From the NCBI RefSeq assembly GCF_014084105.1, contig NZ_CP048289.1, positions 9,247,922-9,311,921 on the forward strand: a stretch of 64,000 nt of DNA, read 5' to 3'. The number at the start of each line of letters is the position of its first letter. Position 1 is the first letter of the stretch. Shown here piece by piece: positions 54,480 to 62,873 of the stretch. The notes below the pieces were generated by a model that was not told the origin of the DNA, searched no databases, and saw only the letters and a list, made by a program, of their open reading frames with translations. Made by a program: the position numbers and the translations under genes. Source of the DNA: Streptacidiphilus sp. P02-A3a (GTDB lineage: Bacteria > Actinomycetota > Actinomycetes > Streptomycetales > Streptomycetaceae).

Positions 54480-57209
54480 TCAGCCTCCGCTGCCCGGGTT
54501 GTTGGGTCCGTGCGAATGGACCGGCGGTGACCAACTGCTCGAACTGCTGATCGATTCACTGGGAGACGGGCTGGAGCAGTTGCCGAGGATGTTCAGCGGG
54601 TCGCACGACGGGCTGGACGAGACCGGCGCGGACGGGGTGATCGACGGCGCGGCGGAGGACGGCGGCGCGGACGGCCGCTTCGACGGCGGCGCCGAGGACG
54701 GCGGGGCGGACGCCGTCATCGAGGGCGTCGCGCTGGCACTGGGCGACGGGCTGACGCCGAGCTCGTTCTGGATGGTGCCGTAGTTGGCGGTGTCCAGCTT
54801 CTCCTGCGGCTGCCCGTTGAGCGCGGCCTCCATGTAGTCGGTCCAGATCGCCGTCGGGAAGTCGGCGCCGTAGACCTGCTGCTGGCCGCCGAGGCCCATC
54901 AGCGGAAGCAGGCTGAAGTTCTTCGGGTCCTGGTCGAACAGGCCGATCGCGGTGGAGAGCTGCTTGGTGTAGCCCACGAACCAGGCCGACTTGTAGGAGT
55001 CGGTGGTACCGGTCTTACCGGCCGCGTCCCGGCCCAGCGCCAGGGCGTTGGCACCGGTGCCGCTGGACGAGACGACCGCCTTCAGCGCCGTGGTGACCGT
55101 CTCCGCGACCTGGGGCGAGAAGGCCTGCTTGGGCTTGCTCTTCAGCGAGACGGTCGTGGCCTGGCCGTTCTCGTTCAGGACGTAGTGGTCCACCTCGTAC
55201 GGGTCGTACTCGACCCCGTCGTCGGCGAAGGTCGCGTAGGCGGTGGCCAGTCGGATCGGACCGGGGGTGGAGGTTCCCAGCGCGAACGAGGGCACGTTCT
55301 GGTCGGGCGCGAGCGAGCTCGGGCTGACGCCCGCCGCCACGGCCGCCGCCGCCACCTTCTGCATGCCGACGTCCATGCCCAGCTGCACGTAGACCGTGTT
55401 CACCGACTGCGCCATGGCCTGGGTGAGGGTGATCGGCCCCCACTTCTTGGTCGAGTCGTTCGCCTGGTACCAGGGCTGGTGGTTCTGGTCCAACCAGACC
55501 GTGCCGTCCGGGTTCTTGATCTCCAGGTTGGGGTCGCCGTTGTAGAGCGAGTTCAGTGAGACCGGGGTCCCCGGCGCGGTCGAGCCGCCGGCGGACTGCA
55601 CCCCGTCGGTCAGCGCCGCGGCCAGCACGAACGCCTTGAAGGTCGAGCCGACCAGGATGCTCGGGTTGTCCGCGTCGTCGGTCTCCTGCTTCATGAAGTC
55701 GGGACCGCCGTAGATGGCGGTGACCGCTCCGCTGCCGGGCACCACCGAGGCGCCGCCGACGTGCACCCACTGGTCCACCGGGTACTGCTTGTTGTAGTCC
55801 GGGGCGGTGGTCGCGTCCTGGGTGTCGGTGACCATGACCTTGGGGTCGATCTTCTTCAGCAGCTCGTTGTCCACCGCCGACTTCATCGCGTCCATGTTGG
55901 ACTTCACGAAGGTCGTGTAGATCTGGTAGCCGCCGGCGTCCAGCTGGGCCGGGGTCACCCCGGTGCGCAGCAGGTTGTTGTCGGCCAGGGTGACCAGGTA
56001 GCCGATGTAGCCGGACTCGCTGGAGTTGCTGACCGGCTTGATCGGCATCGGGAAGCCCTGGGCCGTCACCGTGTCGTACTGGGCCTGGGTGATGAACTTG
56101 TCAGCCAGGTTCCGGCTCATCACGTAGTTCCAACGCGCCTTGGCGTTCGCCACGTTGGTGGCGTTGACGGTGTCGGTGTCGGTGCCGGTGCTGCTGTCCC
56201 AGGTCGGGTCGTAGATGCTCGGCCCGTTCACCAGCGAGGCGAGGAAGGCGCCCTGGCCGATGGTGAGCTTGTCGGAGCTGATCCCGTAGTACGCCTCGGC
56301 GGCGGCGTCGATGCCGTAGGCGCTGCGGCCGAAGTAGCTGGTGTTCAGGTAGCCGTCGAGGACGGTCTGCTTCGGCACCGTGGAGCCGACCTTGATGGAC
56401 ATCAGGATCTCGTCGAGCTTGCGGCTCAGCGTCTGGCCCTGGTTCAGCCGGGTGTTCTTGATCCACTGCTGGGTGATGGTCGATCCGGACTGGACCTCCC
56501 CGCCCTTCGCCATGTCGTACACGGCGCGCAGGATGCCCTGCGGGTCAACACCCTTGTCGGTCCAGAAGGTGGCGTTCTCGGCGGCCAGGAAGTCGTTCTG
56601 GACGTCGGTCGGGATCGCCGTCAGCGGCACGTTCTGCCGGAAGTAGGCGCCGCGCTGGACCATCTCGGTGCCGTTGGCCCAGTAGTAGGTGTTGCTCTGC
56701 ATCTGGGTGGTGGCGTTGGGGCTGGGCACCGTGGTCTTCGCGTACGCGTAGCCGATCAGGCCGACCAGGCAGGCGAACATCAGCAGGAAGCCGCTGAGGA
56801 TCTGCTTCCACGAGGGCAGCCAGCGGCGCACGCCGCGCTTGCCCCAGCGCGGGTAGTCGAGGAAACGCTTCGGCTTGGGACCGGTCGGGCCGCCGGGCCC
56901 GCGTCCGCCGCGACGTCCGCCGCCCTGCGGCTCGTTGGCCGCGCCGCCGCCGCGACGGCCCTTGGACTGGGCCGCCTTGCGCATCTCGGCCCGGGTCAGC
57001 TGCGGCTGGGCCGAGGTACGGCGGGGCGGTCCGGCCTGGCCGCCGCCGGGTCCCGGCTGGTACCCGCCGCGCGGGCCCTGCTGGGGGCCACCGGGGCCGG
57101 GGGGCGGGCCCTGCTGAGGGCCACCGGGGCCGGGGGGCGGCTGTTGGGACCGCCCGTTGGCGGGGGAATCGCCCCGGCCGGACTGCTGCTTTCGCCGATG
57201 TTCGCTCAT
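54480..57209 (-). CDS. Bifunctional penicillin-binding protein (class A)
   Basis: Protein of 909 aa. Pro/Gly/Gln-rich cytoplasmic N-terminus, one transmembrane helix (GFLLMFACLVGLIGYAYAK), glycosyltransferase GT51 domain (DFLAAENATFW, GGEVQSGSTITQQ, SYFGRSAYGI), transpeptidase domain with SxxK in VGSTFKAFV, SxN in AQSVNTVYV and KTG in AGKTGTTDS. A Ser/Pro/Ala-rich C-terminal tail follows. All catalytic motifs present. Polymerises and cross-links peptidoglycan. Confidence 0.94.
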   Translation of the reverse strand: MSEHRRKQQSGRGDSPANGRSQQPPPGPGGPQQGPPPGPGGPQQGPRGGYQPGPGGGQAGPPRRTSAQPQLTRAEMRKAAQSKGRRGGGAANEPQGGGRRGGRGPGGPTGPKPKRFLDYPRWGKRGVRRWLPSWKQILSGFLLMFACLVGLIGYAYAKTTVPSPNATTQMQSNTYYWANGTEMVQRGAYFRQNVPLTAIPTDVQNDFLAAENATFWTDKGVDPQGILRAVYDMAKGGEVQSGSTITQQWIKNTRLNQGQTLSRKLDEILMSIKVGSTVPKQTVLDGYLNTSYFGRSAYGIDAAAEAYYGISSDKLTIGQGAFLASLVNGPSIYDPTWDSSTGTDTDTVNATNVANAKARWNYVMSRNLADKFITQAQYDTVTAQGFPMPIKPVSNSSESGYIGYLVTLADNNLLRTGVTPAQLDAGGYQIYTTFVKSNMDAMKSAVDNELLKKIDPKVMVTDTQDATTAPDYNKQYPVDQWVHVGGASVVPGSGAVTAIYGGPDFMKQETDDADNPSILVGSTFKAFVLAAALTDGVQSAGGSTAPGTPVSLNSLYNGDPNLEIKNPDGTVWLDQNHQPWYQANDSTKKWGPITLTQAMAQSVNTVYVQLGMDVGMQKVAAAAVAAGVSPSSLAPDQNVPSFALGTSTPGPIRLATAYATFADDGVEYDPYEVDHYVLNENGQATTVSLKSKPKQAFSPQVAETVTTALKAVVSSSGTGANALALGRDAAGKTGTTDSYKSAWFVGYTKQLSTAIGLFDQDPKNFSLLPLMGLGGQQQVYGADFPTAIWTDYMEAALNGQPQEKLDTANYGTIQNELGVSPSPSASATPSMTASAPPSSAPPSKRPSAPPSSAAPSITPSAPVSSSPSCDPLNILGNCSSPSPSESISSSSSWSPPVHSHGPNNPGSGG

Positions 57210-57604
57210 GCTTCCAGCTGCTCCTCGGACAGGCCCTTGAGCCTGAAGGCGGTGGTCCACATTCGATCCGCGTCAGGACCAGCGGTCCCCGCACGGCTCC
57301 CCCGGGGCTCCGGCCGAAGCGGCCGTACTGCACCGAGGACGAGGACGTCACATCCGTCACAACGGTTCCCGGCTTTCTGCATAGCCGACAGAGTACGCAG
57401 CAGCCAGGGGTCAGCAAACGGGCTTCATTGATCATTCCCGGCATATTGACCACAGATCCTTAGGAAAGAAGCCGTGTCGATCGGGTGAGGGCGGCGGAAG
57501 AGCCACCTGAAAGCGGTTCGGAGCGGCCCCCCATCAGCCACTCGCAACCCTCTGTGATCACATTCATCGGGTCGCCCCTTGCCCCCGGCCCGCCCACGGC
57601 ATAT

Positions 57605-57637
57605 CGTCTCGATGTATCGACTCGATACATCGAGACG
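57605..57637. promoter_or_regulatory. Perfect palindrome, likely PadR operator
   Basis: Sixteen-bp perfect arms (57605-57620 and 57622-57637) around a single central C, built from CGATGTATCGA and its reverse. It lies 43 bp before the PadR start codon, where an autoregulatory PadR dimer would bind. The rest of the 470-bp gap after the PBP start holds no gene. Confidence 0.8.
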
Positions 57638-57680
57638 GCATAGACGCCGAGAGACGCGCAGGGAGAGGAGGCAGCACGGC

Positions 57681-58379
57681 ATGAGCAGACGCTCCGGGAT
57701 CCTGGAATTCGCCGTCCTGGGCCTCCTGCACGACTCCCCCATGCACGGCTACGAGCTGCGCAAGCGCCTCAACGTGCTGCTGGGGTCGTTCCGTGCGTTC
57801 TCGTACGGAACGCTCTACCCGTGCCTCAAGGGCCTGGTCGCCCAGGGCTCCCTGATCGAGGACAACACCGGCGAGGAGTACATCCCCGCCACCGCCCTCA
57901 ACGGCAAGCGGTCGAAGATCGTCTACCGGCTGACCGCCGAGGGCAAGCAGCGCTTCGAGGAGCTCCTCGCCGACTCGGGCCCCGACGCCTGGGAGGACGA
58001 GCACTTCGGCGTCCACTTCGCCTTCTTCGGCCAGACCGACCGGGCCGTGCGCATGCGCGTCCTGGAGGGCCGCCGCAGTCGGCTCGAAGAGCGCCTGGAA
58101 CGAATGCGGACCTCGCTGGCCCGCACCCGTGAACGGCTCGACGGCTACACCCTCGAACTCCAGCGCCACGGCCTGGAATCGGTGGAACGCGAGGTCCGCT
58201 GGCTCAACGAGCTGATCGAGACCGAGCGGGCCAACCGCAGCAGCGGACGCGGTGCCGATCCGGGGCCCCCGGGCACCGGCACCCCCGGTGTCACCCCACA
58301 GATTTCGGACGGCAGGAACCGGACAGCGGCGCACGCCGCCGCACCCCCCGACCGCCCGGAGCGCTCCCCGGAGCGCTGA
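57681..58379 (+). CDS. PadR-family transcriptional regulator
   Basis: Protein of 232 aa. N-terminal winged helix (LEFAVLGLLHDSPMHGYELR, SYGTLYPCLKGLVAQG), then a coiled-coil C-terminal domain (residues 115-185) and a disordered Pro/Arg tail. Adjacent to the inositol phosphate synthase gene in Streptomyces too. Likely binds the palindrome upstream of its own start. Confidence 0.92.
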   Translation: MSRRSGILEFAVLGLLHDSPMHGYELRKRLNVLLGSFRAFSYGTLYPCLKGLVAQGSLIEDNTGEEYIPATALNGKRSKIVYRLTAEGKQRFEELLADSGPDAWEDEHFGVHFAFFGQTDRAVRMRVLEGRRSRLEERLERMRTSLARTRERLDGYTLELQRHGLESVEREVRWLNELIETERANRSSGRGADPGPPGTGTPGVTPQISDGRNRTAAHAAAPPDRPERSPER

Positions 58380-58515
58380 CCCCGCGCAATCCCTCCCTCG
58401 TCCAGACGACGGAACGGACCGCACACGCGGGACGCGGGCGCCAGGGGGATCGCCGGCACTCGTTTGAACCACAGCAAGTACGTCACCAAGACCATCACAA
58501 CAGGGAGCAGCCGGA

Positions 58516-59598
58516 ATGAGTTCGGTTCGCGTAGCAATCGTGGGTGTGGGCAACTGCGCCGCCTCGCTCGTCCAGGGCGTCGAGTACTACCAGGACGCTG
58601 ACCCGAACAGCCGCGTGCCCGGTCTCATGCACGTGCAGTTCGGCGACTACCACGTCCGCGACGTCGAGTTCGTCGCCGCGTTCGACGTGGACGCCAAGAA
58701 GGTCGGCCAGGACCTGGCCCACGCCATCGGCGCCAGCGAGAACAACACCATCAAGATCTGCGACGTGCCGCCGACCGGCGTCATGGTGCAGCGCGGCCCG
58801 ACCCTGGACGGCCTGGGCAAGTACTACCTGGAGACCATCGAGCAGTCCTCCGAGGAGCCCGTCGACGTCGTCGAGGTGCTCAAGGAGCGCCAGGTCGACG
58901 TGCTGGTGTGCTACCTGCCGGTCGGTTCCGAGCAGGCCGCGAAGTTCTACGCCCAGTGCGCCATCGACGCCAAGGTCGCCTTCGTGAACGCCCTGCCGGT
59001 GTTCATCGCGGGCACCAAGGAGTGGGCGGACAAGTTCACCGAGGCGGGCGTGCCGATCGTCGGCGACGACATCAAGTCGCAGGTCGGCGCCACCATCACG
59101 CACCGCGTGATGGCGAAGCTCTTCGAGGACCGGGGCGTCCTGCTGGAGCGCACCATGCAGCTGAACGTCGGCGGCAACATGGACTTCAAGAACATGCTGG
59201 AGCGCGACCGCCTGGAGTCGAAGAAGATCTCCAAGACGCAGGCCGTCACCTCCCAGATCGTGGACCGCGACCTGGGTGCCAAGAACGTCCACATCGGCCC
59301 GTCGGACTACGTCGCCTGGCTGGACGACCGCAAGTGGGCGTACGTGCGCCTTGAGGGCCGCGCCTTCGGCGACGTGCCGCTGAACCTGGAGTACAAGCTG
59401 GAGGTCTGGGACTCCCCGAACTCCGCCGGTGTCATCATCGACGCGGTGCGCGCCGCGAAGATCGCCAAGGACCGCGGGATCGGTGGCCCGATCCTGTCGG
59501 CGTCCTCGTACCTGATGAAGTCCCCGCCGGTGCAGTACTTCGACGACGAGGCCCGCGACAACGTCGAGAAGTTCATCCGTGGCGAGGTCGAGCGCTGA
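58516..59598 (+). CDS. ino1: Inositol-3-phosphate synthase
   Basis: Protein of 360 aa. NAD-binding start VRVAIVGVGNCAASLVQGVE, then VEYYQDAD and the catalytic region with GDDIKSQVGATITHR, NVGGNMDFKNML and SKKISKTQAV, typical of the actinobacterial enzyme. Converts glucose-6-phosphate to inositol phosphate for mycothiol and phosphatidylinositol. GGGAG upstream of ATG 58516. Confidence 0.96.
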   Translation: MSSVRVAIVGVGNCAASLVQGVEYYQDADPNSRVPGLMHVQFGDYHVRDVEFVAAFDVDAKKVGQDLAHAIGASENNTIKICDVPPTGVMVQRGPTLDGLGKYYLETIEQSSEEPVDVVEVLKERQVDVLVCYLPVGSEQAAKFYAQCAIDAKVAFVNALPVFIAGTKEWADKFTEAGVPIVGDDIKSQVGATITHRVMAKLFEDRGVLLERTMQLNVGGNMDFKNMLERDRLESKKISKTQAVTSQIVDRDLGAKNVHIGPSDYVAWLDDRKWAYVRLEGRAFGDVPLNLEYKLEVWDSPNSAGVIIDAVRAAKIAKDRGIGGPILSASSYLMKSPPVQYFDDEARDNVEKFIRGEVER

Positions 59599-59613
59599 GT
59601 CGGCACCACGGCT

Positions 59614-59663
59614 GACCCGTGGGCGGTAGCTGTTTCACGTGAAACAGCTACCGCCCACGGGTC
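59614..59663. promoter_or_regulatory. parS: parS site inside a 50-bp perfect palindrome
   Basis: Contains TGTTTCACGTGAAACA (59631-59646), an exact parS (GTTTCACGTGAAAC) at the centre of a palindrome with 25-bp perfect arms. It lies 15 bp after the ino1 stop codon, so it may also serve as a transcription terminator. ParB loading site for chromosome segregation, consistent with an origin-proximal position. Confidence 0.92.
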
Positions 59664-59793
59664 GTTCCCGGGGTAGCGGGTGTCCGCTCCCCCGTCCGTA
59701 CCAACCCCGTCCGCGTCAGCGCAGCCGGTCCCGCGGCCCCCGGACGGCTGTTTCGGCGTAGGCATCTGCCCTCCGACGTGGGAGTCTGTGAGG

Positions 59794-61140
59794 GTGTCGA
59801 TCATCGGCCACGCCTCCGTCCCCTCAGGCCGCGCCAAGGCCCTGCTGAGGCTGTCCGGCTTCCGCCGCCTCCTCGGCACCCGACTGCTGTCACAGCTGTC
59901 CGACGGGATCTTCCAGGTCTCGCTCGCGTCCTACGTGGTCTTCTCCCCCGAGCGCCAGCCCACGGCCGGCTCCATCGCCTCGGCCTTCGCGGTGCTGCTG
60001 CTGCCGTTCTGCCTCTTCGGCCCCTTCGCCGGGGTGCTGCTGGACCGCTGGCGGCGCCGCCAGATCCTGCTCTACGGAAACCTGATCCGGCTGCTGCTCT
60101 GCGCGGGCACCGCCTGGCTGGTGCTGCTCCGGGTGCCGACACCGGTCTTCTTCACCGCCGCGCTGCTGGTCACCGGCGTCAACCGGTTCATCCTGGCCGG
60201 GCTCTCCGCCGCGCTGCCGCAGGTGGTCCGTGACCGGTCCCTGCTGGTCAGCGCGAATGCCATCGCGCCGACCATGGGCACAGTGGCCACCACCATCGGC
60301 GGCGGCGCCGCCTTCATCGTGCGGCTCTTCCTCCCGGCCGGTCCGCACGCCAACGCGGCGCTGCTGGTGCTGGCCGGTCTGGGCTACGGCAGCGCCTCGC
60401 TGGCGTCCCGGACCATGTCCCGGGACGAGCTGGGCCCGGAGCGCGGGCCGCAGGCCCGGCAGCCGCTGCTCCAGGTGATCGCCGAGACGACCGAGGGCCT
60501 GGTGGACGGCGTGCGCCGACTGGTCCGCGACTCCCGTCCGGCGACCTACGCGCTGGCGGCGCTGACCACCCTGCGCTTCTGCTACGGCCTGTTGCTGGTG
60601 CTGCTGCTGATGCTGTGCCGCAACACCTTCGCCACACCCAGCGACCAGAGCGCGGGCATCCGCTGGCTGGGGCTGGCCCTGGCCGCCTCGGCGGCCGGGT
60701 TCTTCACCGCGGCGGTGGTCACCCCCTGGGCCACCCGCCGGGTCGGCGTCGGCGGCTGGCTGGTGTGGTGCGCGGCGCTGGCCGCCGTGCTGACCCCGGC
60801 GCTGGGCCTGCTCTTCGCGCCGATACCGATCATCTCCGCCGCCTACCTGCTGGGCCTGTTCTCCCAGGGCGCGAAGATCAGCACCGACACCATCGTCCAG
60901 ACCTCGGTGGCCGACTTCTACCGGGGCCGGGTCTTCTCGGTGTACGACGTGCTCTTCAACGGCTCCCTGGTGGCCGCCGCCGCGGTGGCGGCGGCCCTGA
61001 TGCCCTCCAGTGGCCGCTCAGTGGTGGTGATCGTGATGTCGTCGCTGCTCTACGCACTGACCGCGCTGGCGTACGGCCTCACCCTGCGGCACAGCAGGCC
61101 GTCGGCCCAGCTGCACTGCCCGGTGTCCTCCTCGGTCTAG
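59794..61140 (+). CDS. MFS transporter
   Basis: Protein of 448 aa with about eleven or twelve transmembrane helices. GTRLLSQLSDGIFQVSLASY and GVLLDRWRRRQILLYGN (the MFS loop 2-3 motif) lie in the first third. GTG 59794 is chosen for its spacing from GGGAG; a 38-residue N-terminal extension is open but proline-rich. Ends 4 bp past the stop of the convergent cca gene. Substrate unknown. Confidence 0.85.
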   Translation: MSIIGHASVPSGRAKALLRLSGFRRLLGTRLLSQLSDGIFQVSLASYVVFSPERQPTAGSIASAFAVLLLPFCLFGPFAGVLLDRWRRRQILLYGNLIRLLLCAGTAWLVLLRVPTPVFFTAALLVTGVNRFILAGLSAALPQVVRDRSLLVSANAIAPTMGTVATTIGGGAAFIVRLFLPAGPHANAALLVLAGLGYGSASLASRTMSRDELGPERGPQARQPLLQVIAETTEGLVDGVRRLVRDSRPATYALAALTTLRFCYGLLLVLLLMLCRNTFATPSDQSAGIRWLGLALAASAAGFFTAAVVTPWATRRVGVGGWLVWCAALAAVLTPALGLLFAPIPIISAAYLLGLFSQGAKISTDTIVQTSVADFYRGRVFSVYDVLFNGSLVAAAAVAAALMPSSGRSVVVIVMSSLLYALTALAYGLTLRHSRPSAQLHCPVSSSV

Positions 61141-62663
61141 GGCAGCTGACCGTCCCGCGCGGCCCACCACTCCCGCAGCGCCCCGGCGGCCGCCTCCCGG
61201 CCCAGCGGTCCGTGCTCCAGCCGGAGCTCCAGCAGGTGCCGGTAGGCCTCGCCGACCTCCCGGCTCGGCTTCAGGCCGAGGATCTCCATGATCTCCTCGC
61301 CGTTCAGGTCGGGCCGGATCGAGTCGAGCTCCTCCTGCTCCTGGAGCTGCGCGATCCGCTCCTCCAGGCTGTCGTAGGCCCGGGCCAGCGCCGCCGCCTT
61401 CTTCTTGTTCCGCGTGGTGCAGTCGGAGCGGGTCAGCTTGTGCAGCCGGTCCAGCAGCGGCCCGGCGTCCCGGACGTAGCGGCGCACCGCCGAGTCCGTC
61501 CACTCACCGGTGCCGTAGCCGTGGAACCGCAGGTGCAGCTCCACCAGCCGGGACACGTCGGCGACCAGCTCGTTGGAGTACTTCAGCTCCCGCAGCCGCT
61601 TCTTGGTCAGCTTCGCCCCGACCAGTTCGTGGTGGTGGAAGGAGACGCCGCCGCCGTCCTCGAACCGCCGGGTTCGCGGCTTGCCGATGTCGTGCAGCAG
61701 CGCGGCGAGCCGCAGCGTCAGGTCCGGACCGTCCTGCTCCAGGTCGATGGCCTGTTCCAGGACCGTCAGTGAGTGCTCGTAGACGTCCTTGTGCCGGTGG
61801 TGCTCGTCACGCTCCAACCGCAGCGCCGGGAGCTCCGGCAGCACCCGCGCGGAGATCCCGGTGTCGACCAGCAGCAGCAGGCCCTGGCGCGGGCACTCGG
61901 ACAGCAGCAGCTTGTTCAGCTCGGCCTGGACCCGCTCCGCCGAGACGATGTCGATCCGCTCCGCCATCTCCGTCATCGCGGTGACCACCTCGGGCGCGAC
62001 CTGGAAGTCCAGCTGCGCCGAGAAGCGGGCGGCCCGCATCATCCGCAGCGGGTCGTCCGAGAAGGACGCCTCCGGGGTGCCCGGGGTCCGCAGCACCTTC
62101 GCGGCCAGGTCGTCGAGGCCGTGGTACGGGTCGACGAAGACCACCTCGGGCAGCGCGACAGCCATCGCGTTGACGGTGAAGTCCCGGCGGACCAGGTCGT
62201 CCTCGATCGAGTCGCCGTAGGAGACCTCCGGCTTGCGGGAGTCCCGGTCGTACGCCTCGGAACGGTAGGTGGTGATCTCGATCTGGAAGTCGCGGGGTTC
62301 CCCGCCGCCCACCGGCTTGGCCTTCTTGCGGGCACCGACGGTACCGAAGGCGATGCCGACGTCCCAGACCGCGTCCGCCCAGGGCTTCAGCAGCGCCAGG
62401 ATCTGCTCCGGCCGGGCGTCGGTGGTGAAGTCCAGGTCATTGCCGAGCCGCCCGAGCAACGCGTCCCGCACCGAGCCGCCGACCAGGGCGAGCCGGAAAC
62501 CGGCGGCCTGGAAGCGTCGCCCCAGCTCGTCGGCGACGGGATAGGCGTTGAGGATCTCGCTGACCGCGGCGGCCTGCGCGGCGCTGAGCGAGTCGGCGGC
62601 GGAACCGCGGCGGGACGGATCTTCGTCCGGGCGGGGAGAGCTGGAATCATTGGCGTTCGGCAC
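61137..62663 (-). CDS. cca: CCA tRNA nucleotidyltransferase
   Basis: Protein of 508 aa. Nucleotidyltransferase motif LVGGSVRDALLGRLGNDLDF with the GGS and DxD residues, RRDFTVNAMAV, and an HD domain (LAALLHDIGKP) as in the class II/HD type. Adds or repairs the CCA end of tRNAs. GTG 62663 is preferred over TTG 62672 because of spacing from AGG. Confidence 0.93.
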   Translation of the reverse strand: MPNANDSSSPRPDEDPSRRGSAADSLSAAQAAAVSEILNAYPVADELGRRFQAAGFRLALVGGSVRDALLGRLGNDLDFTTDARPEQILALLKPWADAVWDVGIAFGTVGARKKAKPVGGGEPRDFQIEITTYRSEAYDRDSRKPEVSYGDSIEDDLVRRDFTVNAMAVALPEVVFVDPYHGLDDLAAKVLRTPGTPEASFSDDPLRMMRAARFSAQLDFQVAPEVVTAMTEMAERIDIVSAERVQAELNKLLLSECPRQGLLLLVDTGISARVLPELPALRLERDEHHRHKDVYEHSLTVLEQAIDLEQDGPDLTLRLAALLHDIGKPRTRRFEDGGGVSFHHHELVGAKLTKKRLRELKYSNELVADVSRLVELHLRFHGYGTGEWTDSAVRRYVRDAGPLLDRLHKLTRSDCTTRNKKKAAALARAYDSLEERIAQLQEQEELDSIRPDLNGEEIMEILGLKPSREVGEAYRHLLELRLEHGPLGREAAAGALREWWAARDGQLP

Positions 62664-62873
62664 GACAGACAAGCCTACGTGGCGTCACGCCCCCCTCGCG
62701 CCCCGATACCGTCGGGGCCGGAGCCCGGAACGGCCCGCGCGGTGCGCCCATCCGGGTCTGCCCGGCCGAGTCCACTCCCAGACAACGTCGTTACCATGCC
62801 AGAGCGCACATGCGGGGGCAGCGCGGCTGAGGCGACCAGGACAGCGCGAGCGACGAACGAACGGCGAGGACGC

